A stretch of DNA of 26,433 nucleotides from JBDRNO01 sp043811005 (GTDB taxonomy: Bacteria; Bacteroidota; Bacteroidia; NORP154), in assembly GCA_043811005.1 (NCBI GenBank), contig JBDRNO010000184.1, positions 1 to 26,433 on the forward strand. The letters are read 5' to 3'. This document shows, in pieces, positions 1 to 6,053 of this stretch (position 1 is the first letter of the stretch; the number at the start of each line of letters is the position of its first letter). The notes under the pieces were generated by a model that did no database searches, was not told where the DNA came from, and saw nothing but the letters and a program-made list of their open reading frames with translations. A program made the position numbers and the translations under genes.

Positions 1-1
1 A

Positions 2-40
2 TCAAATGAAAAATGAAAAACTTTAATATTTTTCATTTGA
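2..40. terminator. Perfect 13-bp inverted repeat, possible terminator
   Basis: Bases 2-14 (TCAAATGAAAAAT) and 28-40 (ATTTTTCATTTGA) are exact reverse complements separated by a 13-nt loop. The stem is AT-rich and lies about 60 bp beyond the stop of the truncated ABC ATPase copy on the minus strand, so it could end transcription leaving the mosaic region. The AT-richness makes it a weak intrinsic terminator, and a dispersed-repeat origin is equally possible. Confidence 0.35.
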
Positions 41-100
41 CATTCGACATTTGAAATTTATTTCTGAATTTGTGCGCATTAAACGTCTATACCAATGTCA

Positions 101-277
101 TTAATGTATATTTATCAAAATATGTGGGTACACCGTAGCCACTGTCAGGAAGGGGTCTTCTTTTCCCCTTAGCTTTACCCACCAGCGGTTTAGATCATGG
201 CTTAGAGTAGCGGTTCCGACTAAGCCGAGGCGGTATTGTTTGGAGAGGTTTTCAACTTTTATAACTGTTTCAGTCAT
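101..277 (-). pseudogene. Truncated wzt-type ABC ATPase, copy A (N-terminal 46 residues plus unrelated tail)
   Basis: A 58-codon frame starts ATG at 277 and reads MTETVIKVENLSKQYRLGLV, then continues through RWWVKLRGKEDPFLTV. This matches the first 46 residues of the better preserved copy at 2874-3347. After FLTV the similarity stops abruptly, and the frame runs through about 12 unrelated codons to a TAA. No Walker A, signature or Walker B motif is present, so it cannot hydrolyse ATP. The family normally powers export of O-antigen, capsule or teichoic acid with a Wzm-type permease. The 5' leader (TAAATTMCAAATAACAA) is also shared with the 2874-3347 copy, so the duplicated segment includes upstream DNA. 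The frame is too short for ordinary ORF cut-offs and easily missed. Confidence 0.8.
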
Positions 278-339
278 GATAAATTACAAATAACAAGCAC
301 CAAAATACATCCGCCGGCTGGCGTACCAAATTCAAAACA

Positions 340-347
340 CAAAGTTA
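340..347 (-). promoter_or_regulatory. Candidate Bacteroidota -7 element upstream of wzt copy A
   Basis: On the minus strand the sequence reads TAACTTTG, fitting the Bacteroidota -7 consensus TAnnTTTG. It lies about 63 bp upstream of the copy A start and overlaps the stop codon of the upstream AAA_4 remnant. No clear TTTG -33 element is seen at the expected distance, so this is a motif match only. Confidence 0.35.
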
Positions 348-911
348 CGATTTTTTGCCTATTGTATAATACCCGCCTGTTTTTGGATTTCCTCGAAACT
401 CAATTTTTTTTTCTTTTTTAAGTTTTTTTATCCAACGTTCTATTGTTTTTTGGGGTACATTTATTAATTTTGATAATTCATTTGTTCGTTTTCCAGGATC
501 ATTTCTAATTTTTTCCCGCAATAAATTTACTCCCTCATTTACTCCCTCATTTTGTTTCTTTTTATAAAAAGTTATTACAAAAGCCCCTGTTTTTTCATTG
601 AATTCAGGAGGAGGATTATTATTCTCCGAACAAGCATTAGCTATGCGTTGAAACCCGGTTCCCCAATTTTCAATAAGCTTTATTGAATAGAATATCTTTG
701 CGAGGATTTTATTTATTGGGATCGATCGGTTTTCTGTTAACAGTGTCTTGACATTAATTTCTTTCGGCAATGTTCCTGGGCTCCATACTTCCAAGCTGTC
801 ATCGAATATGCGAATTTGCATGTTGCCGGGATCGGAATAATCCCTGTGTACAATTGCGTTAATAACAGCTTCTCTTAATGCTTCAAGAGGGTAAGCCCAG
901 TTTTCTATTCT
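345..911 (-). pseudogene. C-terminal remnant of a divergent AAA_4/HATPase transcriptional regulator
   Basis: The open frame covers 188 codons from about 911 down to a TAA at 347-345. It begins mid-protein with IENWAYPLEALREAVINAIV, the ATP-binding N-box region typical of the C-terminal half of AlbA_2/AAA_4 (RecG-like regulator) proteins. It continues through HRDYSDPGN, SPGTLP and NWGTGFQRI, all hallmarks of this family. A winged-helix tail follows with the short repeat NEGVNEGVN. The N-terminal AlbA_2 half is absent. At about 911 the sequence switches directly into a piece of a DUF4143 ATPase gene in another frame, so this is a chimeric junction. An internal ATG at 821 could start a 158-aa product, but it would lack the nucleotide-binding asparagine segment. 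Probably nonfunctional. Confidence 0.75.
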
Positions 912-1254
912 TTGTTACGGTTACATTTTTTTTTAATGGATAGGGCTCATTTACAAGAGCAATCACGTAAGCCTCATCAATGTTAAGGTCGTTTAGTGCA
1001 GACCAAAAACCTTTTGTGAGTGAAGGGGCAGGAGATGCTTTACATTCAACGGCAATTTTTCGCCTGCTTTTAGTGAGTATAAGGTCTATTTCAGCGCCTG
1101 CCGAAGTACGATAAAAACCTGCACCCCACCAGTTTAATTCCACGAGAATATTATCTATAACCATTCCCTCAAAAGATGAACCGAAAACGGGATGTCCTAT
1201 TAAATCATCGTACGTTTCAATATAATCTATTTGTTTAACTTTATTTGTAACCCA
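912..1254 (-). pseudogene. DUF4143 ATPase C-terminal fragment 1
   Basis: From about 1254 the minus strand reads VTNKVKQIDYIETYDDLIGH, then PVFGSSFEGMVIDNILVEL and YRTSAGAEIDLILTKSRRKI. This is the DUF4143 (PD-(D/E)XK-like) C-terminal domain of the large AAA_14/DUF4143 ATPase family. The motif GAEIDLIL with downstream AVECKAS fits its nuclease-like core. The N-terminal P-loop ATPase part is missing and no start codon exists at the left edge of the homology. The other end breaks at NEPYPLKKNVTV and fuses to the AAA_4 remnant; a short artificial tail follows. Its upstream breakpoint coincides exactly with that of the second fragment at 2090-2247. Products of these genes are often found near TA loci, but their role is not settled. 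Confidence 0.75.
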
Positions 1255-1304
1255 CTAACCGGCTCAAACCTGACCTTATCCTTATCCCCGCATTAAGGCC
1301 CGCG

Positions 1305-1739
1305 TTACTTCAATAATTTCCGTTTCTTCCATATCTTAATAAAACTCTCAGGTGTTAATACTCCTATCTCACTTTTTTTAAAATCTTTCACATTACGGGT
1401 GATTATTACATCAATAGTTCTGTTTTTAATTGCTGCAAAATTCTGTAAAGCATCTTCAAAATCCGTAAAGCCGGAATTTAATGCTTTGGAAACGACTTCT
1501 TCATCCATTAAAAGTACTTTCATAATAGATAATAATTGTTTTAGTTTACTTAGTACTTTATGGTGTTTAGCTGTTCGTCTTAATAAGTAATAAACATTAC
1601 TATATGTAACGGGAGTAACAAATCCTTGTGTTTCTTTTGACTCACATAATACAAAAATCTTTGCAGCATTATCTGAAAATGGTTTTCTATCAAAGAAAAA
1701 ATCCAGAATAACATCTGTATCTATTAATATATTTTTCAT
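1305..1739 (-). CDS. PIN-domain toxin (VapC-like), partner of a DUF6364 antitoxin
   Basis: This is a 144-aa PIN-domain protein, predicted to be a Mg-dependent endoribonuclease acting on cellular RNA. Acidic positions of the fold are visible: IDTDVILDFF at the N-terminus supplies the first aspartates, DFEDALQ the central ones, and ITRNVKDF near the C-terminus the last. The length is normal for a single-domain VapC. It starts 1 nt after the stop of the upstream DUF6364 gene, which indicates translational coupling in a two-gene TA operon transcribed leftwards. Downstream, after about 50 bp, lies the DUF4143 fragment. The catalytic residues look intact, so the module may be functional. The target RNA cannot be inferred. 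Confidence 0.88.
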   Translation of the reverse strand: MKNILIDTDVILDFFFDRKPFSDNAAKIFVLCESKETQGFVTPVTYSNVYYLLRRTAKHHKVLSKLKQLLSIMKVLLMDEEVVSKALNSGFTDFEDALQNFAAIKNRTIDVIITRNVKDFKKSEIGVLTPESFIKIWKKRKLLK

Positions 1740-1740
1740 T

Positions 1741-1989
1741 TTATAAGTATTTCTCTGACAATCCCTTTGCTAATTCTTCTTTATAATCAATGTTTTTCTG
1801 CGCTTTAAATGCTCCTTTTAATGATTTTACAATTGGAGTAATCTCATTTTCAACTGAATCTTCATCCCGGACAACAATTTTTAAATAGTTTTCTATCATA
1901 TCAGATAAACTTCGCCCTTTCTTTTGGGCATAAGCTTTTGCTTTTTCTATGATTGATTGCTCAATTGTTAACGTAAGTTTTGTATTCAT
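1741..1989 (-). CDS. DUF6364-family antitoxin
   Basis: This 82-aa protein begins MNTKLTLTIEQSIIEKAKAY and continues KKGRSLSDMIENYLK, the ribbon-helix-helix-like pattern of DUF6364 proteins that commonly precede PIN toxins. The N-terminal half is expected to bind operator DNA as a dimer. The C-terminal tail is expected to wrap the PIN toxin and block its active site. It is first in the operon, has a near-ideal promoter at 2022-2053, and ends 1 nt before the toxin start. This arrangement gives antitoxin-first expression and presumably autoregulation. The family assignment is by pattern and confident; the operator is not identified. Confidence 0.85.
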   Translation of the reverse strand: MNTKLTLTIEQSIIEKAKAYAQKKGRSLSDMIENYLKIVVRDEDSVENEITPIVKSLKGAFKAQKNIDYKEELAKGLSEKYL

Positions 1990-2021
1990 AATGCTTTTTG
2001 ATTTTATTAAATTAATAAATA

Positions 2022-2053
2022 CAAAGCTACAATTTATTTTTTACACGTGCAAA
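2022..2053 (-). promoter_or_regulatory. Bacteroidota-type promoter of the DUF6364/PIN operon
   Basis: On the minus strand TTTG (2053-2050) is followed by a 20-nt spacer and TAGCTTTG (2029-2022), matching the TTTG-N19-21-TAnnTTTG Bacteroidota consensus in sequence and spacing. Transcription would begin near 2015, giving a leader of roughly 25 nt before the ATG at 1989. It is the best promoter match found in the window. Confidence 0.7.
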
Positions 2054-2089
2054 TAATATTTATTAGATACGTATTTCTGCCTTTTACTT

Positions 2090-2247
2090 GCCGCTAACGG
2101 TAGAAACATGCACTCCACCCGTTTAATTCCCCGATGATCTTATCTGTAAACCACTCCCTCAAAAGATGAACAGAAAACGGGATGTCCTATTAAATCATCA
2201 TAAATTTCAATATAATCTATTTGTTTAACTTTATTTGTGACCCACTA
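2090..2247 (-). pseudogene. DUF4143 ATPase fragment 2 (degenerate)
   Basis: This segment aligns to 1110-1257 at roughly 85 percent by eye. It shares the blocks ATAGGACATCCCGTTTTC, TCATCTTTTGAGGGA and AATAGATTATATTGAAA on the minus strand, corresponding to the DLIGHPVFGSSFEG region of a DUF4143 protein. The frame is broken beyond GVV by an indel. Both copies begin at the same point, GTTAGTGGGTYACAAATAAA. In this copy that point lies within 3 bp of the stop codon of the PIN toxin gene at 2250. It is a nonfunctional relic and makes, with fragment 1, a direct repeat flanking the DUF6364/PIN operon. Confidence 0.75.
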
Positions 2248-2249
2248 AC

Positions 2250-2636
2250 TTAATCCCAGAAGGTTTCTACTTTATATTTTGGAAATTTTTTATCTTTTGT
2301 GGCTATTGTTAACTTTTCTACCTTGCCTTGGGAAATTATCAGTCTATCAAAAGGATCGTGGTGTAAGTATCTCAATTTTGTTAGTTGGGACACATGTTCA
2401 AATGTGATTGGAAGAATTTCTATATCATTTGCTACAAGGAAGTCTGCTATCTCGCCAAAATTTCTTTTTAAGTCGAGTTTACCTAAAGTAGTTTTTATTG
2501 CTATTTCCCATAGACTTGCTATACTTAAATAGCACCTATTATCTATGTCTTCGATTTCTTGTCTAACTCTTTGGGAAAGGTTTTTATCCCCATTCATAAA
2601 CCATATAAAAGCATGAGTGTCTAAGAGAATGGTCAT
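2250..2636 (-). CDS. PIN-domain toxin (VapC-like), partner of a DUF2281 antitoxin
   Basis: This is a 128-aa PIN-domain protein of the Sll0205-like VapC subgroup. It begins MTILLDTHAFIWFMNGD with the first catalytic aspartate, carries SIASLWEIAIK in the middle with the conserved glutamate, and has HHDPFDRLIISQ with the later aspartates. It should be a metal-dependent ribonuclease inhibited by its upstream partner. The ATG overlaps the antitoxin stop by 4 nt (ATGA), a typical coupled TA layout. The toxin stop lies 3 bp from the start of a DUF4143 remnant, marking a clean cassette edge. All expected acidic residues are visible and there is no sign of decay. Confidence 0.9.
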   Translation of the reverse strand: MTILLDTHAFIWFMNGDKNLSQRVRQEIEDIDNRCYLSIASLWEIAIKTTLGKLDLKRNFGEIADFLVANDIEILPITFEHVSQLTKLRYLHHDPFDRLIISQGKVEKLTIATKDKKFPKYKVETFWD

Positions 2637-2839
2637 CCCATATATTCTTTAAAGTCATCAAGTGGTTCATCAAAATCCTCTGACATTTTGAAGAATCCTT
2701 TTGCGTATCCAAATTTCCTTTTTCTTATTTTCTTTTTAGATTTTGCTTTTTGCTTCAGGAATTCAACAAAGTCAGCCACTTCCTTCTTTAGATGAACGGG
2801 TAAAATGTTAATTTCGGTATATAGCTGTAAATCTGTCAT
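2633..2839 (-). CDS. DUF2281-family antitoxin
   Basis: This 68-aa protein starts at 2839 with MTDLQLYTEINILPVHLKKE, followed by VADFVEFLKQKAKSKK and an acidic C-terminus rich in D, E and F. The pattern (short helical N-terminus, EVADFVEFLKQK, then FGYAKGFFKMSEDFDEPL) is typical of DUF2281 proteins paired with PIN toxins. The frame is open upstream to 2857, but those residues (MKLFCP) do not resemble the family, and the internal ATG leaves a suitable leader behind the -7 motif at 2869-2876. The C-terminal FDEPLDDF segment is the likely toxin-neutralising part. The gene is coupled by a 4-nt overlap to the toxin downstream. Confidence 0.85.
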   Translation of the reverse strand: MTDLQLYTEINILPVHLKKEVADFVEFLKQKAKSKKKIRKRKFGYAKGFFKMSEDFDEPLDDFKEYMG

Positions 2840-2868
2840 AGGGCAAAACAATTTCACGGGATTTTACA

Positions 2869-2876
2869 CAAAACTA
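2869..2876 (-). promoter_or_regulatory. Candidate -7 element of the DUF2281/PIN operon
   Basis: The minus strand reads TAGTTTTG, fitting TAnnTTTG, about 30 nt upstream of the ATG at 2839. The TAG of this box is the stop codon of truncated ABC ATPase copy B, so the cassette appears to bring its own promoter right at the junction. No convincing TTTG -33 element is visible. Confidence 0.45.
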
Positions 2877-3347
2877 CAAAATTTTATTTAATTGCTTTTT
2901 GATAACATATTTTATTTCGGCTTTTGTCATGCCGAGGATAGCTCCATTAAGAAAAATATTTTCCCTTCCTGTTAACTCCGGATGAAATCCTGTCCCTACC
3001 TCAAGCAAGCTGGCTATTCTACCTTTCGCCTTTGCGCTGCCGGTTGTAGGGCTGGTTACACGGGATAATATTTTCAATAAAGTGGATTTCCCGGCACCGT
3101 TCTTTCCTATTATTCCCAGCACTTCTCCCTGTTTTACCTCGAAATTAATATCTCTCAGCGCCCATACGTATTCGCCAATTCCTTTCTCATCCTGCACATT
3201 TACCTCACCCACTGTTAGGAAGGGGTCTTCCTTTCCCCTAAGCTTTGCCCACCAGCGGTTTAGGTCGTGGCTTAGGGTGCCGGATCCGACTAAGCCGAGG
3301 CGGTATTGTTTAGAGAGGTTTTCTACTTTTATTACTGTTTCGCGCAT
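2874..3347 (-). pseudogene. Truncated wzt-type ABC ATPase, copy B (N-terminal 157 residues)
   Basis: The start is ATG at 3347 (MRETVIKVENLSKQYRLGLV); the longer frame from 3395 adds a non-conserved leader. The product carries the Wzt/KpsT/TagH N-terminus, the Walker A motif GKNGAGKST near residue 97 and GRIASLLEVGTGFHPELTGR with the Q-loop region. It ends after ILGMTKAEI with a foreign tail KYVIKKQLNKIL. The ABC signature, Walker B, H-loop and C-terminal glycan-binding domain are all missing; full proteins are about 240-420 aa. It is therefore not a working transporter ATPase, though no internal stop or frameshift is present. It is the longest of four such copies. The cut at about 2910 is followed 70 bp later by the DUF2281/PIN operon on the same strand. 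Confidence 0.85.
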
Positions 3348-3366
3348 AATAAATTCCAAATAACAA

Positions 3367-3385
3367 CCCTGAAACAAGTTCAGGG
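3367..3385. repeat. Small hairpin upstream of copy B
   Basis: CCCTGAA (3367-3373) and TTCAGGG (3379-3385) form a 7-bp stem with a 5-nt loop, about 20 bp upstream of the copy B start. It sits within AT-rich intergenic sequence containing the tandem phrase CAAATAACAAATAA. It may be a minor dispersed repeat or a weak terminator for the small gene at 3490-3660. Confidence 0.35.
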
Positions 3386-3489
3386 CAAATAACAAATAAA
3401 TTCCAATTTCAAATTATCAAAATTTCAAACAATGCCTGGAACTTCACTAGTTTCTATAAGTTCAGCTCACCATGAATCATACGAAGATG

Positions 3490-3660
3490 TTAAGCGGTGT
3501 GCTTTTCTGTTTGTCTGAATTTACTACGGTATTTTTTTCGGATTTTTTCCAGTCGATTCCAAAATTCTAACGGATTAGAGTTATAAAGTTCACTTAACTC
3601 TTTTCGTCTTTTTCTTTGGAATTCTACCGCTTTAAACTCCTTTTTTTCTTGTGTTTTCAT
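3490..3660 (-). CDS. 56-aa basic protein, putative partner of the PIN toxin
   Basis: An ATG at 3660 overlaps the stop of the upstream PIN gene by 4 nt (ATGA) and opens 56 codons to a TAA at 3492-3490. The product is strongly basic and helical, beginning MKTQEKKEFKAVEFQRKRRK and containing NSNPLEFWNRLEKIRKK. The tight overlap supports translation and a toxin-then-partner operon, reversed from the usual antitoxin-first order. I do not recognise a named family; a small antitoxin or toxin cofactor is inferred from position only. No separate promoter is seen. Confidence 0.6.
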   Translation of the reverse strand: MKTQEKKEFKAVEFQRKRRKELSELYNSNPLEFWNRLEKIRKKYRSKFRQTEKHTA

Positions 3661-4106
3661 ATCTCAACGATTTCCATTGGACTACGAATCTCTATCATTG
3701 TGTAGCCGTATTTCAAATTTACAGAATTATATTGTCTTATTCTATTAAGATTCACAATATGCTTAAAGTTCCAACTTGTTAGAACATCCACTTTATTGAT
3801 AGTTGCAATCGCAATATGTAAAGCGTCTGAACGGAATTTTGGTGACACGATTTTTTCTTTTACGTATTTTTCTGCAAGGTATTTATCAGGTTGTCCAGCT
3901 ATTACAAACTCAGCATTTTCAGAGATAATTCTGTCTGCCAATTCCCGCACATTTTTAGGCGCTGTTTCAAGTTCAGCGAGTGTTATGTCTGAAATCACTG
4001 CTGTAAATTCACCATCAAATATTTGGTTTACCAATTTTTGTGTCCACAACTGAAATTCCCTTTCAAAGTAGCCACCGAAAACAGAAGTATCAATGTAAAG
4101 TTGCAT
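3657..4106 (-). CDS. PIN-domain protein (VapC-like toxin)
   Basis: This 149-aa PIN-fold protein begins MQLYIDTSVFGGYFEREF. ISDITLAELETAP in the middle supplies the conserved glutamate, FRSDALHIAIATI the central aspartate, and VDVLTSWNFKHIVN the C-terminal block with SWNFKH. This belongs to the PIN subgroup common in Bacteroidota and Chlorobi, predicted to act as an RNase. The gene starts only 16 bp after the stop of truncated ABC ATPase copy C. No TAnnTTTG box occurs in that gap, so it may be transcribed from a promoter upstream of copy C. Downstream it overlaps a 56-codon gene by 4 nt. It is full length with no damage. Confidence 0.85.
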   Translation of the reverse strand: MQLYIDTSVFGGYFEREFQLWTQKLVNQIFDGEFTAVISDITLAELETAPKNVRELADRIISENAEFVIAGQPDKYLAEKYVKEKIVSPKFRSDALHIAIATINKVDVLTSWNFKHIVNLNRIRQYNSVNLKYGYTMIEIRSPMEIVEI

Positions 4107-4122
4107 TTTTTGTCAATTTGTA

Positions 4123-4539
4123 TTATTTAATGGTATCGTTAAGAAAAATATTCTCTATTCCTGTAAGTTCCTGGTGGTATCCTGTTCCCACCTCCAGCAA
4201 GCTCGCTATTCGCCCTTTTACCTTTGCGCTGACGGTTGCAGGTCCTGTAACCCGTGATAATATCTTCAACAAAGTGGATTTCCCTGCTCCGTTCTTCCCT
4301 ATTATTCCCAGCACTTCTCCCTGTTTCACCTCAAAATTAATATCTTTCAATGCCCAAACATATTCGCCAACTCCTCTCTCATCCTGCACATTCACCTCAC
4401 CCACTTTCAGGAAGGGGTCTTCTTTTCCCCTTAGCTTTGTCCACCAACGGTTTAGGTCGTGGCTTAGGGTGCCGGTTCCTACTAAGCCGAGGCGGTATTG
4501 TTTGGATAGGTTTTCAACTTTTATTACGGTTACGGGTTT
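4123..4539 (-). pseudogene. Truncated wzt-type ABC ATPase, copy C (no start codon)
   Basis: Homology begins at 4539, where the codon equivalent to the initiator ATG is AAA (KPVTVIKVENLSKQYRLGLV), so the normal start is lost. The frame stays open through RWWTKLRGKEDPFLKVGEVN, Walker A GKNGAGKST and GRIASLLEVGTGYHQELTG. It ends at ENIFLNDTIK, a few residues earlier than copy B. An internal ATG does not exist before the core; GTG codons around 4404 could start a 93-aa piece. Signature and Walker B motifs are missing. Upstream, 4541-4570 contains TAATACGTAATTTTGCACAT on the minus strand, resembling the DNA upstream of wzm. The PIN gene follows 16 bp after the stop. Confidence 0.85.
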
Positions 4540-4669
4540 TTTAAATAATGTGCAAAATTACGTATTATTTTTTATTTACCCTGTACTTGTTTCAGGGTTG
4601 TTTGCCAATTTCCGGGTTCCGGGTAAAATTATATTTAAGTTTTCAAGGTGCACTCATTATTATTTTGCA

Positions 4670-4677
4670 TAAATTTG
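4670..4677 (+). promoter_or_regulatory. Candidate -7 element of the RelE/ParE-like operon
   Basis: TAAATTTG fits TAnnTTTG and lies 23 nt upstream of the ATG at 4701. There is no clear -33 TTTG, so this is a motif match of modest weight. Confidence 0.35.
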
Positions 4678-4700
4678 CATCATTATAATAACCCATTAAT

Positions 4701-4976
4701 ATGAACAGATTAACAGTAGAAACAGATAACGCTGCAAATGCTAAGAGATTAGCTGATTTTTTAAAAAGCATCGGATATGTTAAGTCCGTTAATTTTGAGA
4801 AGAAATTAAAACCGTTAACAGGTGCCGACTGGATAAAGCCCGGCAGACCTGCTACTGATGAGGAATTGGAGCAGCTTGCTAAAGAAATGGACGAAGATAC
4901 CGGAGAATATACTCCAGAGGAAGTGTATGAATCCGTTAAAAAGGAAATTGCTGTATGGAGAAAAAGAAACAAGTAG
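4701..4976 (+). CDS. Putative antitoxin of a RelE/ParE-like pair
   Basis: This 91-aa acidic protein begins MNRLTVETDNAANAKRLADF, followed by LKSIGYVKSVNFEKKLKPL. Its C-terminal half is rich in E and D (DEELEQLAKEMDEDTGEYT). The order N-terminal beta-alpha segment then acidic helical tail, together with a 22-nt overlap with a RelE/ParE-fold gene, marks it as the antitoxin. I cannot assign it to Phd, RelB or another named DNA-binding class from sequence alone. This pair is the only module in the first 6.4 kb transcribed rightwards, against the surrounding minus-strand genes. Confidence 0.75.
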   Translation: MNRLTVETDNAANAKRLADFLKSIGYVKSVNFEKKLKPLTGADWIKPGRPATDEELEQLAKEMDEDTGEYTPEEVYESVKKEIAVWRKRNK

Positions 4977-5254
4977 TTTTCAGGAGAAAAGCCAGACGCT
5001 CCATTCACGAAATTGCGTTATACATTGAGCAAAAAGGATACCCGGAAACGGCTGAAAAATACGCAAAAAAACTTACTGATTTTGGCGATTCTCTTGCTAT
5101 TTTCCCTAAAAAATACACTATCTGCAGACAACAGGGGTTTGCCAGACGAAATTTTAGCTACGCCACATTTGACAAAACTTACGTATTTCTTTACAAACCC
5201 GTGAAGAATAAACTGATTATTTACAATGTAATTCATGGCAAACGGCTTGGATAA
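4955..5254 (+). CDS. RelE/ParE-family toxin
   Basis: This 99-aa basic protein has the ParE/RelE layout. An N-terminal helix contains FRRKARRSIHEIALYIEQKG, AEKYAKKLTDFGDSLAIFP forms the second helix, and C-terminal beta strands end IIYNVIHGKRLG. Depending on subgroup, relatives cleave ribosome-bound mRNA (RelE) or poison gyrase (ParE), and the sequence does not settle which. It overlaps its putative antitoxin by 22 nt, implying coupling. The length is normal and the C-terminal strand is complete. No terminator is obvious in the 75 bp between its stop and the convergent AbiEii-like gene. Confidence 0.82.
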   Translation: MEKKKQVVFRRKARRSIHEIALYIEQKGYPETAEKYAKKLTDFGDSLAIFPKKYTICRQQGFARRNFSYATFDKTYVFLYKPVKNKLIIYNVIHGKRLG

Positions 5255-5330
5255 TTGGACTTTTTCTCTATGAGGCAATGGCAGTTTTTATAGGTTCATT
5301 AGAATAAATTCATCTATCTCTATATTTATC

Positions 5331-6053
5331 TTACCCTTTAAGGGTTATCTCCGCTTCAGTTATATGCACCTTTCCAACTCCAAGAGAGTTGTCCCTGGCA
5401 AAGAGAAAATCGTCTGTAATAGTTTCTAATTTGGCTTTCATCTTGTCAATATTAACCGGTTGTATCAGCCAGGGCTGTGATGCAATCAATTCAACAGGAA
5501 ATGTTTCCAGGCGCATAGGAACATCTTGTTCAGCGATGATAGCTTTACGAATGCTTTGTTCAAACACTTTACCCCAATTGAATGAGTAATTGAGAGAAAT
5601 ATTAATTATATCAAATACATCTTTGGGCTCATCACGACTAATAAGTGCAGTCAGTTTATTGGCTAAAATATTACCGGGATTATCTACCGGAATATTATTA
5701 ACCTGAAGAGTTTTTCCCCATCGCTCAGCTACATCATTCACAAATTCAATTTTTAATTCACAATTATTGTCTTCTATCCAAATCCTGATATAATCATCGT
5801 AGAGAATAAGTTTATCTTGGGGTGTATTAAACAGGGAATCAAGGATATGACGGATTTTAGTTACGGTCCCTTTAAACGAATCATCGGTATTTGCAAACAA
5901 ATCAATATCATCACTATACCTGTGCTTCAAATAAAATCTCCCAAGGGCTGTTCCTCCCGTAAGGTATAGTGTTCCGTAATGTCCGGATAAAGCATTAAAT
6001 ACCTTGTCCTGTAGCTTATATAGCTTTAGATAATCGTTTACGGATAAACTCAT
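5331..6053 (-). CDS. AbiEii/AbiGii-type nucleotidyltransferase toxin
   Basis: This 240-aa protein has the DNA polymerase beta-type nucleotidyltransferase signature LTGGTALGRFYLKHR followed by YSDDIDLF (GG at about residues 33-34, acidic residues at 48, 49 and 51). This is characteristic of the AbiEii/MenT-like toxin family, which transfers nucleotides to tRNA or other targets and functions in TA systems and phage abortive infection. Further family blocks are LKIEFVND and NILANKLTALISRDEPKDVFD. The start overlaps the upstream 98-aa gene by 38 nt. The catalytic residues are present, so it may be active. The usual AbiEi winged-helix antitoxin is not seen; the upstream small protein occupies its place. 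Confidence 0.85.
   Translation of the reverse strand: MSLSVNDYLKLYKLQDKVFNALSGHYGTLYLTGGTALGRFYLKHRYSDDIDLFANTDDSFKGTVTKIRHILDSLFNTPQDKLILYDDYIRIWIEDNNCELKIEFVNDVAERWGKTLQVNNIPVDNPGNILANKLTALISRDEPKDVFDIINISLNYSFNWGKVFEQSIRKAIIAEQDVPMRLETFPVELIASQPWLIQPVNIDKMKAKLETITDDFLFARDNSLGVGKVHITEAEITLKG

Noticed and set aside
883..1164. An intact 93-aa gene
   Set aside because: Homology extends upstream of the apparent start without an initiator and ends at a chimeric join, so it is a fragment of a DUF4143 ATPase gene.
3082..4672. Plus-strand frames across the wzt copies (93 and 210 aa)
   Set aside because: They are antisense to conserved ABC ATPase sequence and similar to each other only because the sense copies are homologous.
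4643..5278. Minus-strand frames of 121 and 86 aa opposite the RelE/ParE-like pair
   Set aside because: The plus-strand genes have a coherent toxin-antitoxin layout; the antisense frames have no recognisable features.
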